Source: Micromonospora orduensis (GTDB taxonomy: Bacteria; Actinomycetota; Actinomycetes; Mycobacteriales; Micromonosporaceae). From it: a stretch of DNA of 37,814 bases. The stretch is from NCBI RefSeq assembly GCF_006228125.1, contig NZ_VDFY01000119.1, forward strand, positions 1-37,814, in the 5' to 3' direction. The position numbers and the translations under genes are program-made. Shown in pieces: positions 23,731 to 32,234 of the stretch. Numbering within the stretch: the first letter of the stretch is position 1; every line of letters starts with the position of its first letter. The notes under the pieces were generated by a model. The model worked only from the letters and a program-made list of their open reading frames with translations, was not told the DNA's origin and searched no databases.

Positions 23731-25473
23731 TTACGGCTTGACGTGCGCGTTGACGAACGACGGGTAGCCGAAGACGCTGGAGATGAAGATCCCGCCGGCC
23801 TTGGACCCGTGCACGTTGTAGGCCACGTCGACGTAGAGCGGCACCACCGGCGCGTGCTCCTTCATGATCCGCTCGTCGAGCTTGGCCCACTCCGGGCCCT
23901 GCTCGGCCGGGGCCAGCGCCAGGATGCGATCCATCTCGGCGTTGATGGCCGGGTCGTTGAAGTAGGACTGGTTGCTGTTGCCCTCGGCCTTGATGGTGCG
24001 ACCGTCGTAGAGCACCGGCAGGATCGAGGCCCCGCTCGGCCAGTCCGCCGCCCAGTTACCGATGTACAGGTCCCAGGGGTTGTCCTTCTTCTTGATCTCG
24101 TCGAGCTTCGCGTCGTCCGAGATGTTCCGCAGCGTGATCTTGAAGCCGGCACGCTCCAGGTTGGCCTTGAGCTGGGCGCCCTGCTGCTGCTCGGTGGAGT
24201 TGTCGGCGACACCGAGGACCAGCTCCGGCGTCTGCCCGCCGAGCAGTTCCTTGGCCTTGGCGACGTCACCGTTCGCCCCGGCCGGGTACGCCTCGTACGC
24301 CTTGTAGCCGATGGTGGCCGGCGGCATCAGCGTGGTCAGCGGCGCGGCGACGGTCTGTCCGCCGAGCGCCTTGATCATGCCTTCGCGGTCGATGGCGTAG
24401 TTGAGCGCCTGGCGGACCTTCAGGTCCTTGACCCGCTGGTTGTTGATGACGAGCTGGTTGGCGCTGGGGGTCGGGGAGAGGATGCTGCGGGACTTGAGCG
24501 AGGCGTCCCCGGCCACCCGGGCCACCAGCGAGGCGGGCACGGCGTTGAAGGCGAGCGCACTCTGGTCGGCGCCGTTGTCGGCGATCACCCGGTTGTTGGC
24601 GGCGTCCGCGGTCGGGCCGAAGGTCCACACGAACTGGTCCGGGTACTGGTGCCGGACCGGGTCGGTGTTCGGGTCCCAGTTGGGGTTGCGCTCCAGGGTG
24701 ATCTGCACGCCGACCTGGTTCTTGGCGACCTTGTACGGCCCGGACGAGAACGGCTGCTTGTCCAGGTCGACACCGGTGTCCTTGTCCGCGGGCAGCGGCG
24801 CGGTGGTCGGCAGCGAGACCGCGAACGGCAGGTCACAGCGGGGCTTGGCGAACTCGAAGCGCAGCGTCTTCGCGTCCGGCGTGGAGAGGCCGGGCGGCAG
24901 CGACGTCTTGTTCTTCTTGAAGTCCCACTTGGTGTCGAACTGCGCGGTGTCGGCCAGCCACTCCTGGATGTAGGTCGGGCCACCGGTGAGGTCCGGGTCG
25001 AAGGACCGGGCGATGCCGTACGCGATCTCCTTGGAGGTGATCGGCCGACCGTCCTCGAACTTCACCCCGTCCTTGACAGTGAATTCCCAGACCTTGCAGT
25101 CGTTGTTGACGTTCTTGCCCGGCGTCTCGGCCAGGTCGCCCACCAGGACCAGGCCACCCTTGCCGTCGTCCTTCCAGGTGGTCAGGTAGCGGGCGAAGAG
25201 CGGGCTGGCCATCAGACCGGCGAACGAGTACGTCCGCTGCGGGTCCAGGTGGGAGATCGGCGACTCCCGGATGATGGTGAAGGTGCCGCCCTTCGCTGCG
25301 CCGCTCACCTCGGCCGCCGGCCCCTGCGAGTCCTTGGGGTCGGTCGCGATGACCCCGGTCTGCTGCCGTTCGGTGTCCACCGTGGTGCCCTCGCCCGTGT
25401 TCTTCGAGCACGCACCCAATGCCACCACCAGAGCGATCGCGCCGCCTGCGGCAACCGCCACGCGTGGTCTCAT
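23731..25473 (-). CDS. dppA: Dipeptide/oligopeptide ABC transporter substrate-binding lipoprotein
   Basis: This 580-residue SBP family 5 receptor is exported as a lipoprotein: the signal sequence ends in a lipobox VALGAC with C22 as the acylated residue. The mature protein has the family pattern: GTFTIIRESPISHLDPQRTY, WEFTVKDGVKFEDGRPITSKEIAYGIARSFD, RVKDLKVRQALNYAIDREGMIKALGGQ and WDLYIGNWAADWPSGASILPVLYD. It delivers peptides to the DppBC pore. The ATG 25473 has GAAGGGGG about 7 nt upstream. It is last in the cluster, 146 bp after dppB, with a candidate promoter of its own; this would allow a surplus of receptor over transporter. Confidence 0.93.
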   Translation of the reverse strand: MRPRVAVAAGGAIALVVALGACSKNTGEGTTVDTERQQTGVIATDPKDSQGPAAEVSGAAKGGTFTIIRESPISHLDPQRTYSFAGLMASPLFARYLTTWKDDGKGGLVLVGDLAETPGKNVNNDCKVWEFTVKDGVKFEDGRPITSKEIAYGIARSFDPDLTGGPTYIQEWLADTAQFDTKWDFKKNKTSLPPGLSTPDAKTLRFEFAKPRCDLPFAVSLPTTAPLPADKDTGVDLDKQPFSSGPYKVAKNQVGVQITLERNPNWDPNTDPVRHQYPDQFVWTFGPTADAANNRVIADNGADQSALAFNAVPASLVARVAGDASLKSRSILSPTPSANQLVINNQRVKDLKVRQALNYAIDREGMIKALGGQTVAAPLTTLMPPATIGYKAYEAYPAGANGDVAKAKELLGGQTPELVLGVADNSTEQQQGAQLKANLERAGFKITLRNISDDAKLDEIKKKDNPWDLYIGNWAADWPSGASILPVLYDGRTIKAEGNSNQSYFNDPAINAEMDRILALAPAEQGPEWAKLDERIMKEHAPVVPLYVDVAYNVHGSKAGGIFISSVFGYPSFVNAHVKP

Positions 25474-25552
25474 GAACTACCCCCTTCACCCATGTACCGT
25501 GCGGTTTCGTCGGGGCGAGAACCACCGACGTCCCGAGGATCGTAAGGAAGAA

Positions 25553-25580
25553 AACCTACGAGTTGTGTAACAGTTGTCGA
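25553..25580 (-). promoter_or_regulatory. Candidate promoter for dppA
   Basis: On the minus strand TCGACA (25580-25575) and TAGGTT (25558-25553) are separated by 16 nt, inside an AT-rich patch of the 146-bp dppB-dppA gap. This lies about 80 nt before the dppA start. It would allow dppA to be expressed above the level of the transporter genes. Confidence 0.35.
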
Positions 25581-25619
25581 TAAATTTCGCCATCGGTCGA
25601 GTGCCGGCCACCCGGCGGC

Positions 25620-26606
25620 TCAGCGCAGCCGCACCCGCGGGTCGATGGCCGCGTAGAGCAGGTCCACCAGCACGTTCGCCAGCACCACGAAGACGGCAGC
25701 GATCAGCACCGTGGCCATGATCGTGGGTAGGTCACCCGAGCGCACCGCGTCCACCGCCGTCCGCCCCAACCCCTGGATGCCGAACGTCGTCTCGGTGATC
25801 ACCGTGCCGCCCAGCGCCCCGCCCACGTCCAGACCGGCGATGGTCACCACCGGGGTGATCGCCGCGCGCAGCGCGTGCCGCCCGTACACAGTGGGTTTGG
25901 CCAGGCCCTTGGCTCGCGCGGTGCGGACGAAGTCCTCGGACAGCGTCTCCAGCATCTGCGCCCGGGACAGCCGGGCGTAGATGGCCGAGAAGAGGAAGGC
26001 AAGCGCCACCCAGGCGAGCACCAGCCCGCTGGCCCACTTCGCCGGGTTGTCGAAGATCGAGGTGTAGCTGGGCACCGGCAGCAGCCGCAGGTTGTAGACG
26101 AACACCAGCAGCAGCACCGCACCCACGAAGTAGAGCTGTAGGGAGGCACCGGTCAGGGAGAAGCCGATGGCCGCGCGGTCCAGCCAGGTGCCCCGACGCA
26201 GTGCGGAGACCATGCCGAGGCCCACCCCGAGCAGCAGCCAGAGAATCGCGGCTGGGATGACGATGCTCAGGGTCACCGGCAGCACCCGGGCGATGGTGTC
26301 CGAGACGGCCTCGTTGGTGACATACGACCAGCCCAGGCAGGGCGCGTCGCACCGGCCGCCCTGGGCGCTGCCCAGGTCGCGTCCGGTGACGATGCCCTTC
26401 ATGTAGCCGGCGTACTGGCTGATCAGCGGGTCGTTCAGACCCAGGTCGTCGCGGACCCGCTCCAGCCGCTCGGGGTTGCAGTTCTTCGAGCAGATGCTGG
26501 TGACCGGGTCACGCGGCAGGGCGAAGAACATCAGGAACGTCAGCACGCTCACCGCGAACAGGGTCAGCGTGGCGGAGAAGAGTCGCTTGAGCAGAAATCG
26601 CGCCAT
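25620..26606 (-). CDS. dppB: Dipeptide/oligopeptide ABC transporter permease (DppB type)
   Basis: The protein has 328 residues and six membrane segments, beginning MARFLLKRLFSATLTLFAVSVLTFLMFF. A long extracellular loop follows the first segment and carries two Cys pairs (CSKNC and CDAPC). I recall similar pairs in actinobacterial homologs, so this is a family trait. The EAA loop for ATPase contact is DFVRTARAKGLAKPTVYGRHALRAAITPV. The ATG 26606 follows the dppC stop by 10 bp with GGGG about 7 nt upstream. It pairs with DppC to form the peptide channel. Confidence 0.92.
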   Translation of the reverse strand: MARFLLKRLFSATLTLFAVSVLTFLMFFALPRDPVTSICSKNCNPERLERVRDDLGLNDPLISQYAGYMKGIVTGRDLGSAQGGRCDAPCLGWSYVTNEAVSDTIARVLPVTLSIVIPAAILWLLLGVGLGMVSALRRGTWLDRAAIGFSLTGASLQLYFVGAVLLLVFVYNLRLLPVPSYTSIFDNPAKWASGLVLAWVALAFLFSAIYARLSRAQMLETLSEDFVRTARAKGLAKPTVYGRHALRAAITPVVTIAGLDVGGALGGTVITETTFGIQGLGRTAVDAVRSGDLPTIMATVLIAAVFVVLANVLVDLLYAAIDPRVRLR

Positions 26607-26616
26607 GATTTGACCC

Positions 26617-27624
26617 CTACCGGGACGACTTCGGGTCGAGCGCGTCTCGCAACGCGTCGCCGAAGAGGTTGAAGGCGAACACCAGCGCGAAGATCGTGAT
26701 GCCCGGGAAGAACACGTACGCCGGGTCGGTCTGGAGGAAGTCCAGACTGCGGTAGATCATTCGGCCGAAGCTCGGCGTCTCGTCGCTCAGGCCGACGCCG
26801 ATGAACGACAGCGCGGCCTCGCTGGTGATGAACTGCGGCACCGCCAGGGAGAACGACACAAGGATCGGCGCCCAGATGTTCGGCAGCAACTGCCGGAAGA
26901 TGATGTGCCCCAGCCCGGCCCCGCTGGCCTTGGCCGCCTCCACGAACTCCCGCTCGCGCAGCGCGATCACCTGCCCGCGGACGAGGCGGGCCGTGCTGGT
27001 CCAGCCGAAGATGGCGAAGACGCCGATCAGCACGCCCACCCCGAAGGCCGCCGACACCTGCCCCCGCTCGCCGTAGAAACGCAGCGTGATGGTGGGGGTG
27101 AGCGCCAGCGCGATGATCAGGAAGGGCATGGCAAGGGTCAGGTCGGTGATCCAGTTGATCACCACGTCGAGCCAGCCGCCCAGGTAGCCGGCGAGCGCGC
27201 CAAGCACGACACCGATCGTCGCGGTGATCAACGCGGCGGCGAACGCGATGAACAGCGAGGTCCGCAGCCCGTAGATCAACCGGATGAAGATGTCCCGGCC
27301 GAGCCCCGGCTCCACACCGAACCAGTGGTCCCCGGTGACCCCACCGGCGTAGCCCAGCGGCATCCCGAAACCGTCCAGCAGGTTCTGGAACTGCTCACGC
27401 GGGCCAATCCCGTAGACCATCTCGATCAGCGGGGCGGCCAGACCCAACACCATGAAGAAGATCAGGAGTACGCCGCTGACGACCGCCGTGCGGTCGCGAC
27501 GCAGCCGCAGCCAGGCGAGCTGCCCGGGCGAGCGGCCGACGACCCCCTTGGCCGCGGGCTCGCCCACGCCGCCGTCGGACTCGATCTCGGCAAGCGCCAC
27601 ACCCTCCACAGGGGAAAGGCTCAC
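26617..27624 (-). CDS. dppC: Dipeptide/oligopeptide ABC transporter permease (DppC type)
   Basis: This 335-residue permease has a cytoplasmic N-terminus, a first membrane segment ([21 protein letters not shown]) and a periplasmic-side loop with [25 protein letters not shown], the GTDxxGRD-like signature of DppC/OppC. The EAA loop is [28 protein letters not shown] 27624 overlaps the dppF stop as GTGA and follows CGAGGAGGTG. The reading frame stays open further upstream, but that part only mirrors the dppF tail repeats. Confidence 0.92.
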   Translation of the reverse strand: MSLSPVEGVALAEIESDGGVGEPAAKGVVGRSPGQLAWLRLRRDRTAVVSGVLLIFFMVLGLAAPLIEMVYGIGPREQFQNLLDGFGMPLGYAGGVTGDHWFGVEPGLGRDIFIRLIYGLRTSLFIAFAAALITATIGVVLGALAGYLGGWLDVVINWITDLTLAMPFLIIALALTPTITLRFYGERGQVSAAFGVGVLIGVFAIFGWTSTARLVRGQVIALREREFVEAAKASGAGLGHIIFRQLLPNIWAPILVSFSLAVPQFITSEAALSFIGVGLSDETPSFGRMIYRSLDFLQTDPAYVFFPGITIFALVFAFNLFGDALRDALDPKSSR

Positions 27625-28763
27625 GACGACACCTCCTCGACGTTCGCTTCGACCCCGCGACCCGCCGGCTCGCCGCCGACCACGGCGGCGTCCGCCACCA
27701 GGCCGGCGCCGGCTGGTTCCGGGCTCGTGCTGGCCGCATCCCCTTCGGGGCTCGTGCTGGCCGCATCCCCTTCGGGGCTCGTGCTGGCCGCATCTCCTTC
27801 GGGGAAGTGACACGCGGTGGCCTGCCGGCCGCCGTCGCGCGGGACCAGCGCCGGCTCCTCGGTGGCGCAGACGTCCCGCGCCTTCCAGCAGCGGGTGCGG
27901 AACCGGCACCCCGACGGCGGGTCCAGCGGAGTGGGCACGTCACCGGTCAGCCGGATCCGGCCCGCCGGGCCGAGCTGGGTGACGTCCGGGATCGCCGAGA
28001 GCAACGCCCGGGTGTACGGGTGCTGCGGGCGCTCGTAGATGTCCGCCCGGTCGCCGATCTCCACGATCCGGCCCAGGTACATGACGGCGACCCGCTGGCA
28101 GAAGTGCCGGATCACGGCCAGGTCGTGGGCGATGAACACGAACGCCAGGCCGAGGTCCCGTTGCAGGTCGCGCAGCAGGTTGACGACCTGCGCCTGGATC
28201 GAGACGTCAAGCGCGGACACCGGCTCGTCGGCGATGATCAGTTTGGGCCGCAGGGCCAACGCCCGGGCGATGCCGATGCGCTGACGCTGCCCACCGGAGA
28301 ATTCGTGCGGGTACCGGTTGTAGTGCTCCGGGTTCAACCCGACCAGCTCCAGCAGCTCCTGCACCCGCGCCTTGATCCCACCCGGCGGCTTGATCCCGTT
28401 GACCTGCAACGGCATCGCCACGATCCGGCCCACCGTGTGCCGGGGGTTCAACGAGGCGTACGGGTCCTGGAAGATGATCTGGAGTTCCTGACGCAGCGGA
28501 CGCAGCTCCCGGCGGCCGGCGTGGGTGATGTCCCGCCCGCCGAACTCGATGCTGCCGGCCGTCGGCTCCAGCAGCCGCACCAGCATCCGACCGGTGGTGG
28601 TCTTTCCGCAGCCCGACTCCCCGACCAGGCCCAGCGTCTCGCCCGGTCGCACGTCGAAGTCGAGCCCGTCGACCGCCCGCACCAGACCGGTGCCGCGCAG
28701 CCCCTGACGTATCGGGAAATGCTTGGTCAGCCCGCGTACCCGCAGCAGTGGTTCGTCGGTCAT
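27621..28763 (-). CDS. dppF: Dipeptide/oligopeptide ABC transporter ATPase (DppF type) with repeat tail
   Basis: This 380-residue ATPase has Walker [10 protein letters not shown] (K54), signature FSGGQRQRI, Walker [14 protein letters not shown] and the H-loop FIAHDL. The C-terminal oligopeptide-transporter domain has four Cys in the order [11 protein letters not shown] and TACHF, which in some family members ligate a [4Fe-4S] cluster. After that domain a nonconserved tail contains three exact GDAASTSPE repeats and an Ala/Gly/Val-rich end. ATG 28763 overlaps the dppD stop as ATGA. DppF and DppD together power import. Confidence 0.93.
   Translation of the reverse strand: MTDEPLLRVRGLTKHFPIRQGLRGTGLVRAVDGLDFDVRPGETLGLVGESGCGKTTTGRMLVRLLEPTAGSIEFGGRDITHAGRRELRPLRQELQIIFQDPYASLNPRHTVGRIVAMPLQVNGIKPPGGIKARVQELLELVGLNPEHYNRYPHEFSGGQRQRIGIARALALRPKLIIADEPVSALDVSIQAQVVNLLRDLQRDLGLAFVFIAHDLAVIRHFCQRVAVMYLGRIVEIGDRADIYERPQHPYTRALLSAIPDVTQLGPAGRIRLTGDVPTPLDPPSGCRFRTRCWKARDVCATEEPALVPRDGGRQATACHFPEGDAASTSPEGDAASTSPEGDAASTSPEPAGAGLVADAAVVGGEPAGRGVEANVEEVSS
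27721..27801. repeat. Three tandem 27-bp units inside dppF
   Basis: Units at 27721-27747, 27748-27774 and 27775-27801 differ at a single base (C to T, silent, in the third). They encode GDAASTSPE three times in the tail of DppF. Near-identity at the DNA level indicates a recent expansion by slippage or unequal exchange. Confidence 0.95.
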
Positions 28764-29866
28764 CGGGCCACCCCCACGGAGGCGATGTCCTCGGCGTAGC
28801 GCTCGGCGCGCTCCTCGGCGCTCAGGTGGCAGGCCACCAGGTGGCCGTCCCCACCGGCGGGGCGCAGCTCGGGCACCTCCGTGCGGGACCGGTCGCCGTT
28901 GCGGTCCGCGTAGCGGCAGCGCGGGTGGAAGGCGCAGCCGGACGGCAGGTTGATCAGGCTGGGCGGGTTGCCGGGGATGGGCACCAGGTCCGCGTCCGCG
29001 TCGCCGTGCAGCGACGGCACGCTGGAGAGCAACCCCCAGGTGTACGGATGCTGCGGCGAGCGGAGCACCTGCTCGACGCTGCCCCGCTCGACGGCACGTC
29101 CGCCGTACATGACCAGGACGTCGTCGGCGACCTGGCCGACCACGCCGAGGTCGTGGGTGATCAGGATGATCGCGGAGTGGAACTCGGCCTGGATGTCGGC
29201 GAGCAGGTCCAGGATCTGCGCCTGCACGGTCACGTCCAGCGCGGTGGTCGGCTCGTCGGCGATCAGCAGGGCCGGGTCGTTGACCAGGGACATCGCGATC
29301 ATCGCCCGCTGGCGCATGCCGCCGGAGAACTCGTGCGGGTACTGGTCGAAGCGGCGGGCCGGCTGCGGAATGCCCACCCGGTCCAGCATGTCCACCGCCC
29401 GCTGGCGGGCCTCGCGCCGGTTGGCCTTCGGGTGGTGCACCCGGTACGCCTCGGCGATCTGCCGGCCCACCGTGTAGTACGGGTGCAGGGCCGACAGCGG
29501 GTCCTGGAAGATCATCGCCATGTCCCGGCCGCGCAGCCGGCGTACCTCCTCGTCGCCGAGGCCGACCACCTGCCGGCCACCGACGGAGATCTCCCCGGTG
29601 ATGGTGGTCCGCTTGGGATCGTGCAGGCCGAGGATGGCGAGCGAGGTGACGCTCTTGCCGGAGCCGGATTCGCCGACGATGCCGAGGGTGCGACCCCGTT
29701 CGACGGCGAACGACACCCCGTCGACCGCGCGCACCACGCCGTCCTCGGTGTCGAACCGGACCCGCAGGTCACGTACCCGCAGGTAGGCGTCCTCGTCGGA
29801 GCGCTGCGCCGGCACGGCGGGACGGTCGTCCGGGTCCCCGGACGGCGACGGTTCCGAGCTGTCCAC
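28760..29866 (-). CDS. dppD: Dipeptide/oligopeptide ABC transporter ATPase (DppD type)
   Basis: This 368-residue ATPase is the first gene of the cluster. It has Walker [10 protein letters not shown] (K73), signature FSGGMRQRA, Walker [14 protein letters not shown] and H-loop ILITHDLG. The C-terminal domain has [18 protein letters not shown] and VACHLS: three of the four Cys expected, the third being replaced. GTG 29866 follows AGGGAGGTGGCC; the first 28 residues are a Pro/Ser/Asp-rich lead absent from most homologs. A promoter is proposed at 29918-29946. Confidence 0.93.
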   Translation of the reverse strand: MDSSEPSPSGDPDDRPAVPAQRSDEDAYLRVRDLRVRFDTEDGVVRAVDGVSFAVERGRTLGIVGESGSGKSVTSLAILGLHDPKRTTITGEISVGGRQVVGLGDEEVRRLRGRDMAMIFQDPLSALHPYYTVGRQIAEAYRVHHPKANRREARQRAVDMLDRVGIPQPARRFDQYPHEFSGGMRQRAMIAMSLVNDPALLIADEPTTALDVTVQAQILDLLADIQAEFHSAIILITHDLGVVGQVADDVLVMYGGRAVERGSVEQVLRSPQHPYTWGLLSSVPSLHGDADADLVPIPGNPPSLINLPSGCAFHPRCRYADRNGDRSRTEVPELRPAGGDGHLVACHLSAEERAERYAEDIASVGVAR

Positions 29867-29917
29867 GGCCACCTCCCTCAGTGACGAAGAGAACTTACAG
29901 GAAAGTCCCGAGGGTGA

Positions 29918-29946
29918 AAATAAGCTACAAAGTCGGCACGTGTCAG
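29918..29946 (-). promoter_or_regulatory. Candidate promoter of the dpp operon
   Basis: On the minus strand CTGACA (29946-29941) and TTATTT (29923-29918) are separated by exactly 17 nt, the ideal spacing for a housekeeping promoter. The surrounding 50 bp are distinctly AT-richer than the rest of the window. The -10 would give a leader of about 45 nt before GTG 29866. Confidence 0.4.
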
Positions 29947-30091
29947 CGGGCCCGAGCGTAACGAGTCGGCATCGGCCCTGAACACCCCTCACCTCGCCAT
30001 CCACGCCCATTCATCTCCTGATCGCACGTCGGGTGCGACCATGGGAGGAGTAACCGGCAGAGGATGCCCCTGGCACGAGGTGGAGGTGACG

Positions 30092-30640
30092 ATGACCGCG
30101 GCGGTGTTCAACCACGAAGGCCCGTGGACCGAAGAGGAGTACCTCGCCCTCGGCGAGACGCAGCAACGCGTCGAACTGTTCGACGGGAGCCTCCACGTGA
30201 CCCCAGCCCCCACCCCCCGACACCAGAACATCTCCGGTGAACTGCGCGCGGCCCTACGGGCTCCGGCTCGCGAGGCCGGTCTGCACGTACTGGAAGCCGT
30301 GAACGTCCGACTCAGGCCAGGCCGGATCCCCATCCCCGACCTCGTGATCACCGGCCCGATCGACTTCGACGAACTCAACGTCGAGGCAGGTGATGTGCGA
30401 CTGGTATGCGAGATCATCTCGCCGAGCAACGCGTCCACGGACAAGGTGCTCAAGATGCACTACTACGCCTCGGCCGGGATCGAGTGGTACCTGCTGGTGG
30501 AGCAGGCGAATGGCACGCTGCACCTCTATCGACGGCAGGGCGGCCACTACATCGAGCAGTCCGTGACCAGGCCAGGTGACCTGCTCGTGCTCACCGAGCC
30601 GGTCAAGGCCACCATCCGGCCGGAAGATCTCCTCCCCTGA
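30092..30640 (+). CDS. Uma2-family (restriction endonuclease-like) protein
   Basis: This 182-residue protein begins HEGPWTEEEYLALGETQQRVELFDGSLHVTPAPTPRHQ, the Uma2 signature. It has the PD-(D/E)xK-like core: GRIPIPDLVI (D of the PD motif) and RLVCEIISPSNASTDKVLKMHYYASAGIEWYLLV, where ExxSPS followed by DKxxK is typical. The family is abundant in actinobacteria and cyanobacteria, and its physiological role is not established. The ATG at 30092 lies behind TGGAGGTGACG. It lies alone between the dpp operon (divergent) and tldD. Confidence 0.88.
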   Translation: MTAAVFNHEGPWTEEEYLALGETQQRVELFDGSLHVTPAPTPRHQNISGELRAALRAPAREAGLHVLEAVNVRLRPGRIPIPDLVITGPIDFDELNVEAGDVRLVCEIISPSNASTDKVLKMHYYASAGIEWYLLVEQANGTLHLYRRQGGHYIEQSVTRPGDLLVLTEPVKATIRPEDLLP

Positions 30641-30660
30641 CGGGTGTCGGTCCGCTGGCC

Positions 30661-30666
30661 TAGGGT
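30661..30666 (+). promoter_or_regulatory. Candidate -10 box for a leaderless tldD transcript
   Basis: TAGGGT lies 6 nt before ATG 30673, with CGGTCC between and no Shine-Dalgarno sequence. The Uma2 stop is only 32 nt before the start, so tldD may be transcribed both from this box and by read-through. Confidence 0.4.
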
Positions 30667-30672
30667 CGGTCC

Positions 30673-32109
30673 ATGACCGAGTTCGACGCGGCCAGCGCCG
30701 CCGTCCAGGCCGCCCTCGACGCGGGCGCCCGGTACGCCGACGCCCGGGTGATGCACCGCCGCTACGAGTCGATGACGGCGCGCAACGGCGACGTGGAGGA
30801 GCTGACCCAGGACGAGAGCATCGGGCTGGGGGTCCGGGCGCTGGTCGGGGCGAGTTGGGGCTTCCACGCCGTACCCGATCTGTCGGACGCCGCCGCCCGC
30901 GACGCCGGCCGGCGCGCGACACGGACGGCCATGGCGAGCGCGCGGGTGCCCGGCCCGGCGGTCGACCTGGTGCCGGTCGAAGCCGTCACCGCGAGTTGGG
31001 CCTCCGGCTGCCAGATCGACCCGCTCGGGGTTCCCCTGTCAGACAAGGGCGATCTGCTGGTCGGCGCGACCCGCGCGATGACCGAGCACGGCGCTGACCT
31101 GGCCGAGGGCCTGTACCAGATCTGGGACACCGCAAAGTGGTTCGTCTCCAGCGAAGGGCACCGGATCGACCAGCGGATCCGCGAGTGCGGCGGCGGCATC
31201 TCGGCCACCTCGATCGGCGACGGCGAGACGCAGCGGCGCTCCTGGCCCAGCTACCGAGGCCAGTACGGCACCACCGGATGGGAGCTGGTCGAGTCGTTGG
31301 ACCTGGCCGCGCACGCCGCGCAGATCGCCGAGGAGTCGCGGGCGCTGCTCACCGCGCCGCCCTGCCCGGCCGGCGAGACGGACCTGATCCTCGGCGGCGA
31401 GCAGTTGGCCCTGCAGATCCACGAGTCGGTCGGGCACGCCATCGAGCTGGACCGGATCCTCGGCTGGGAGGCCGCGTTCGCCGGAACGTCCTGGCTGGAC
31501 CTGGCCCAGCTCGGCTCGCTGCGCTACGGCTCGGAGCTGATGAACATCACCATCGACCCGACGATCCCGGGCGCACTGGGCAGCTTCGGTTTCGACGACG
31601 AGGGCTCCCCCGCGGTCAAGCGGGACGCGGTCCGCGGGGGTCGCTGGGTGGGCGTGCTGGCTGGTAGGGATTCCGCCGCGATGGCCAGCCTGGACTACGG
31701 CGGCAGCGTACGAGCCGACGGGTGGGCCCGGCTGCCGATGGTGCGGATGACGAACGTCGGCCTGGAACCCGGCCCGCACACCCTGGAGGAGATCATCGCG
31801 GCGACCGACGACGGGGTTCTGATGGACCTCAACCGGTCCTGGTCGATCGACGACAAGCGGCTGAACTTCCAGTTCGGCTGCGAGGTCGGCTGGGAAATCA
31901 AGAAGGGCCGGCGGGGGCGGATGCTGCGCAATCCGACCTACACCGGGATCGGTCCGCTGTTCTGGCGCTCGATGGACATGCTCTCCAGCGAGACGGTGCC
32001 CTGGGGCACCCCGAATTGCGGCAAGGGCCAGCCCGGCCAGATCGGGCACACCGGCCATCCGGCGGCGCCGGCCCGCTTCCGCAACGTCCGGGTGGGGGTC
32101 TCAGCGTGA
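30673..32109 (+). CDS. tldD: TldD-type metalloprotease subunit
   Basis: TldD is the zinc-bearing half of the TldD/PmbA (TldE) peptidase, which pulls unfolded peptides through a narrow channel and cleaves them. In E. coli it matures microcin B17 and degrades CcdA. The HExxxH zinc motif is H250-E251-S-V-G-H255 in LQIHESVGHAIELD. A C-terminal C449 in PNCGKGQ is the expected fourth ligand. The length (478 aa) is typical. No lanthipeptide-like or azole-peptide cluster is visible here, so a housekeeping role in peptide turnover is likely. The stop (TGA 32107-32109) lies inside the first copy of the 62-bp repeat that separates it from pmbA. Confidence 0.93.
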   Translation: MTEFDAASAAVQAALDAGARYADARVMHRRYESMTARNGDVEELTQDESIGLGVRALVGASWGFHAVPDLSDAAARDAGRRATRTAMASARVPGPAVDLVPVEAVTASWASGCQIDPLGVPLSDKGDLLVGATRAMTEHGADLAEGLYQIWDTAKWFVSSEGHRIDQRIRECGGGISATSIGDGETQRRSWPSYRGQYGTTGWELVESLDLAAHAAQIAEESRALLTAPPCPAGETDLILGGEQLALQIHESVGHAIELDRILGWEAAFAGTSWLDLAQLGSLRYGSELMNITIDPTIPGALGSFGFDDEGSPAVKRDAVRGGRWVGVLAGRDSAAMASLDYGGSVRADGWARLPMVRMTNVGLEPGPHTLEEIIAATDDGVLMDLNRSWSIDDKRLNFQFGCEVGWEIKKGRRGRMLRNPTYTGIGPLFWRSMDMLSSETVPWGTPNCGKGQPGQIGHTGHPAAPARFRNVRVGVSA

Positions 32110-32234
32110 GCGCGAGGAGTGAGCCGGTCTTGCGAGCCCCGCAGTCGCGAACAAAAGGGGCCTCAGCGTGAGCGCGAGGAGTGAGCCGGTCTTGCGAGCC
32201 CCGCAGTCGCGAACGAAAGGGGTCTCAGCGTGAG
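32101..32234 (+). repeat. 62-bp tandem repeat in the tldD-pmbA junction
   Basis: Two full units (32101-32162 and 32163-32224) are followed by the first 10 bases of a third (32225-32234). The units differ at a few positions near their 3' ends (ACAAAAGGGGCC versus ACGAAAGGGGTC). Each unit begins TCAGCGTGAG: in the first this supplies the last codons and stop of tldD, and in the partial third it supplies the GTG start of pmbA. The arrangement suggests that a short stop/start junction was expanded by two repeat units. A related fragment occurs at 1802-1819. Confidence 0.9.

Noticed and set aside
27721..27801. The 27-bp repeats considered as operator iterons.
   Set aside because: They are in frame and have a clean protein-level repeat inside dppF; a multiple of three and a silent change favour coding origin.
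32110..32229. The 62-bp direct repeats considered as a CRISPR array or attachment site.
   Set aside because: The units are contiguous without spacers, there are only two and a fraction, and no cas, integrase or tRNA gene is nearby.
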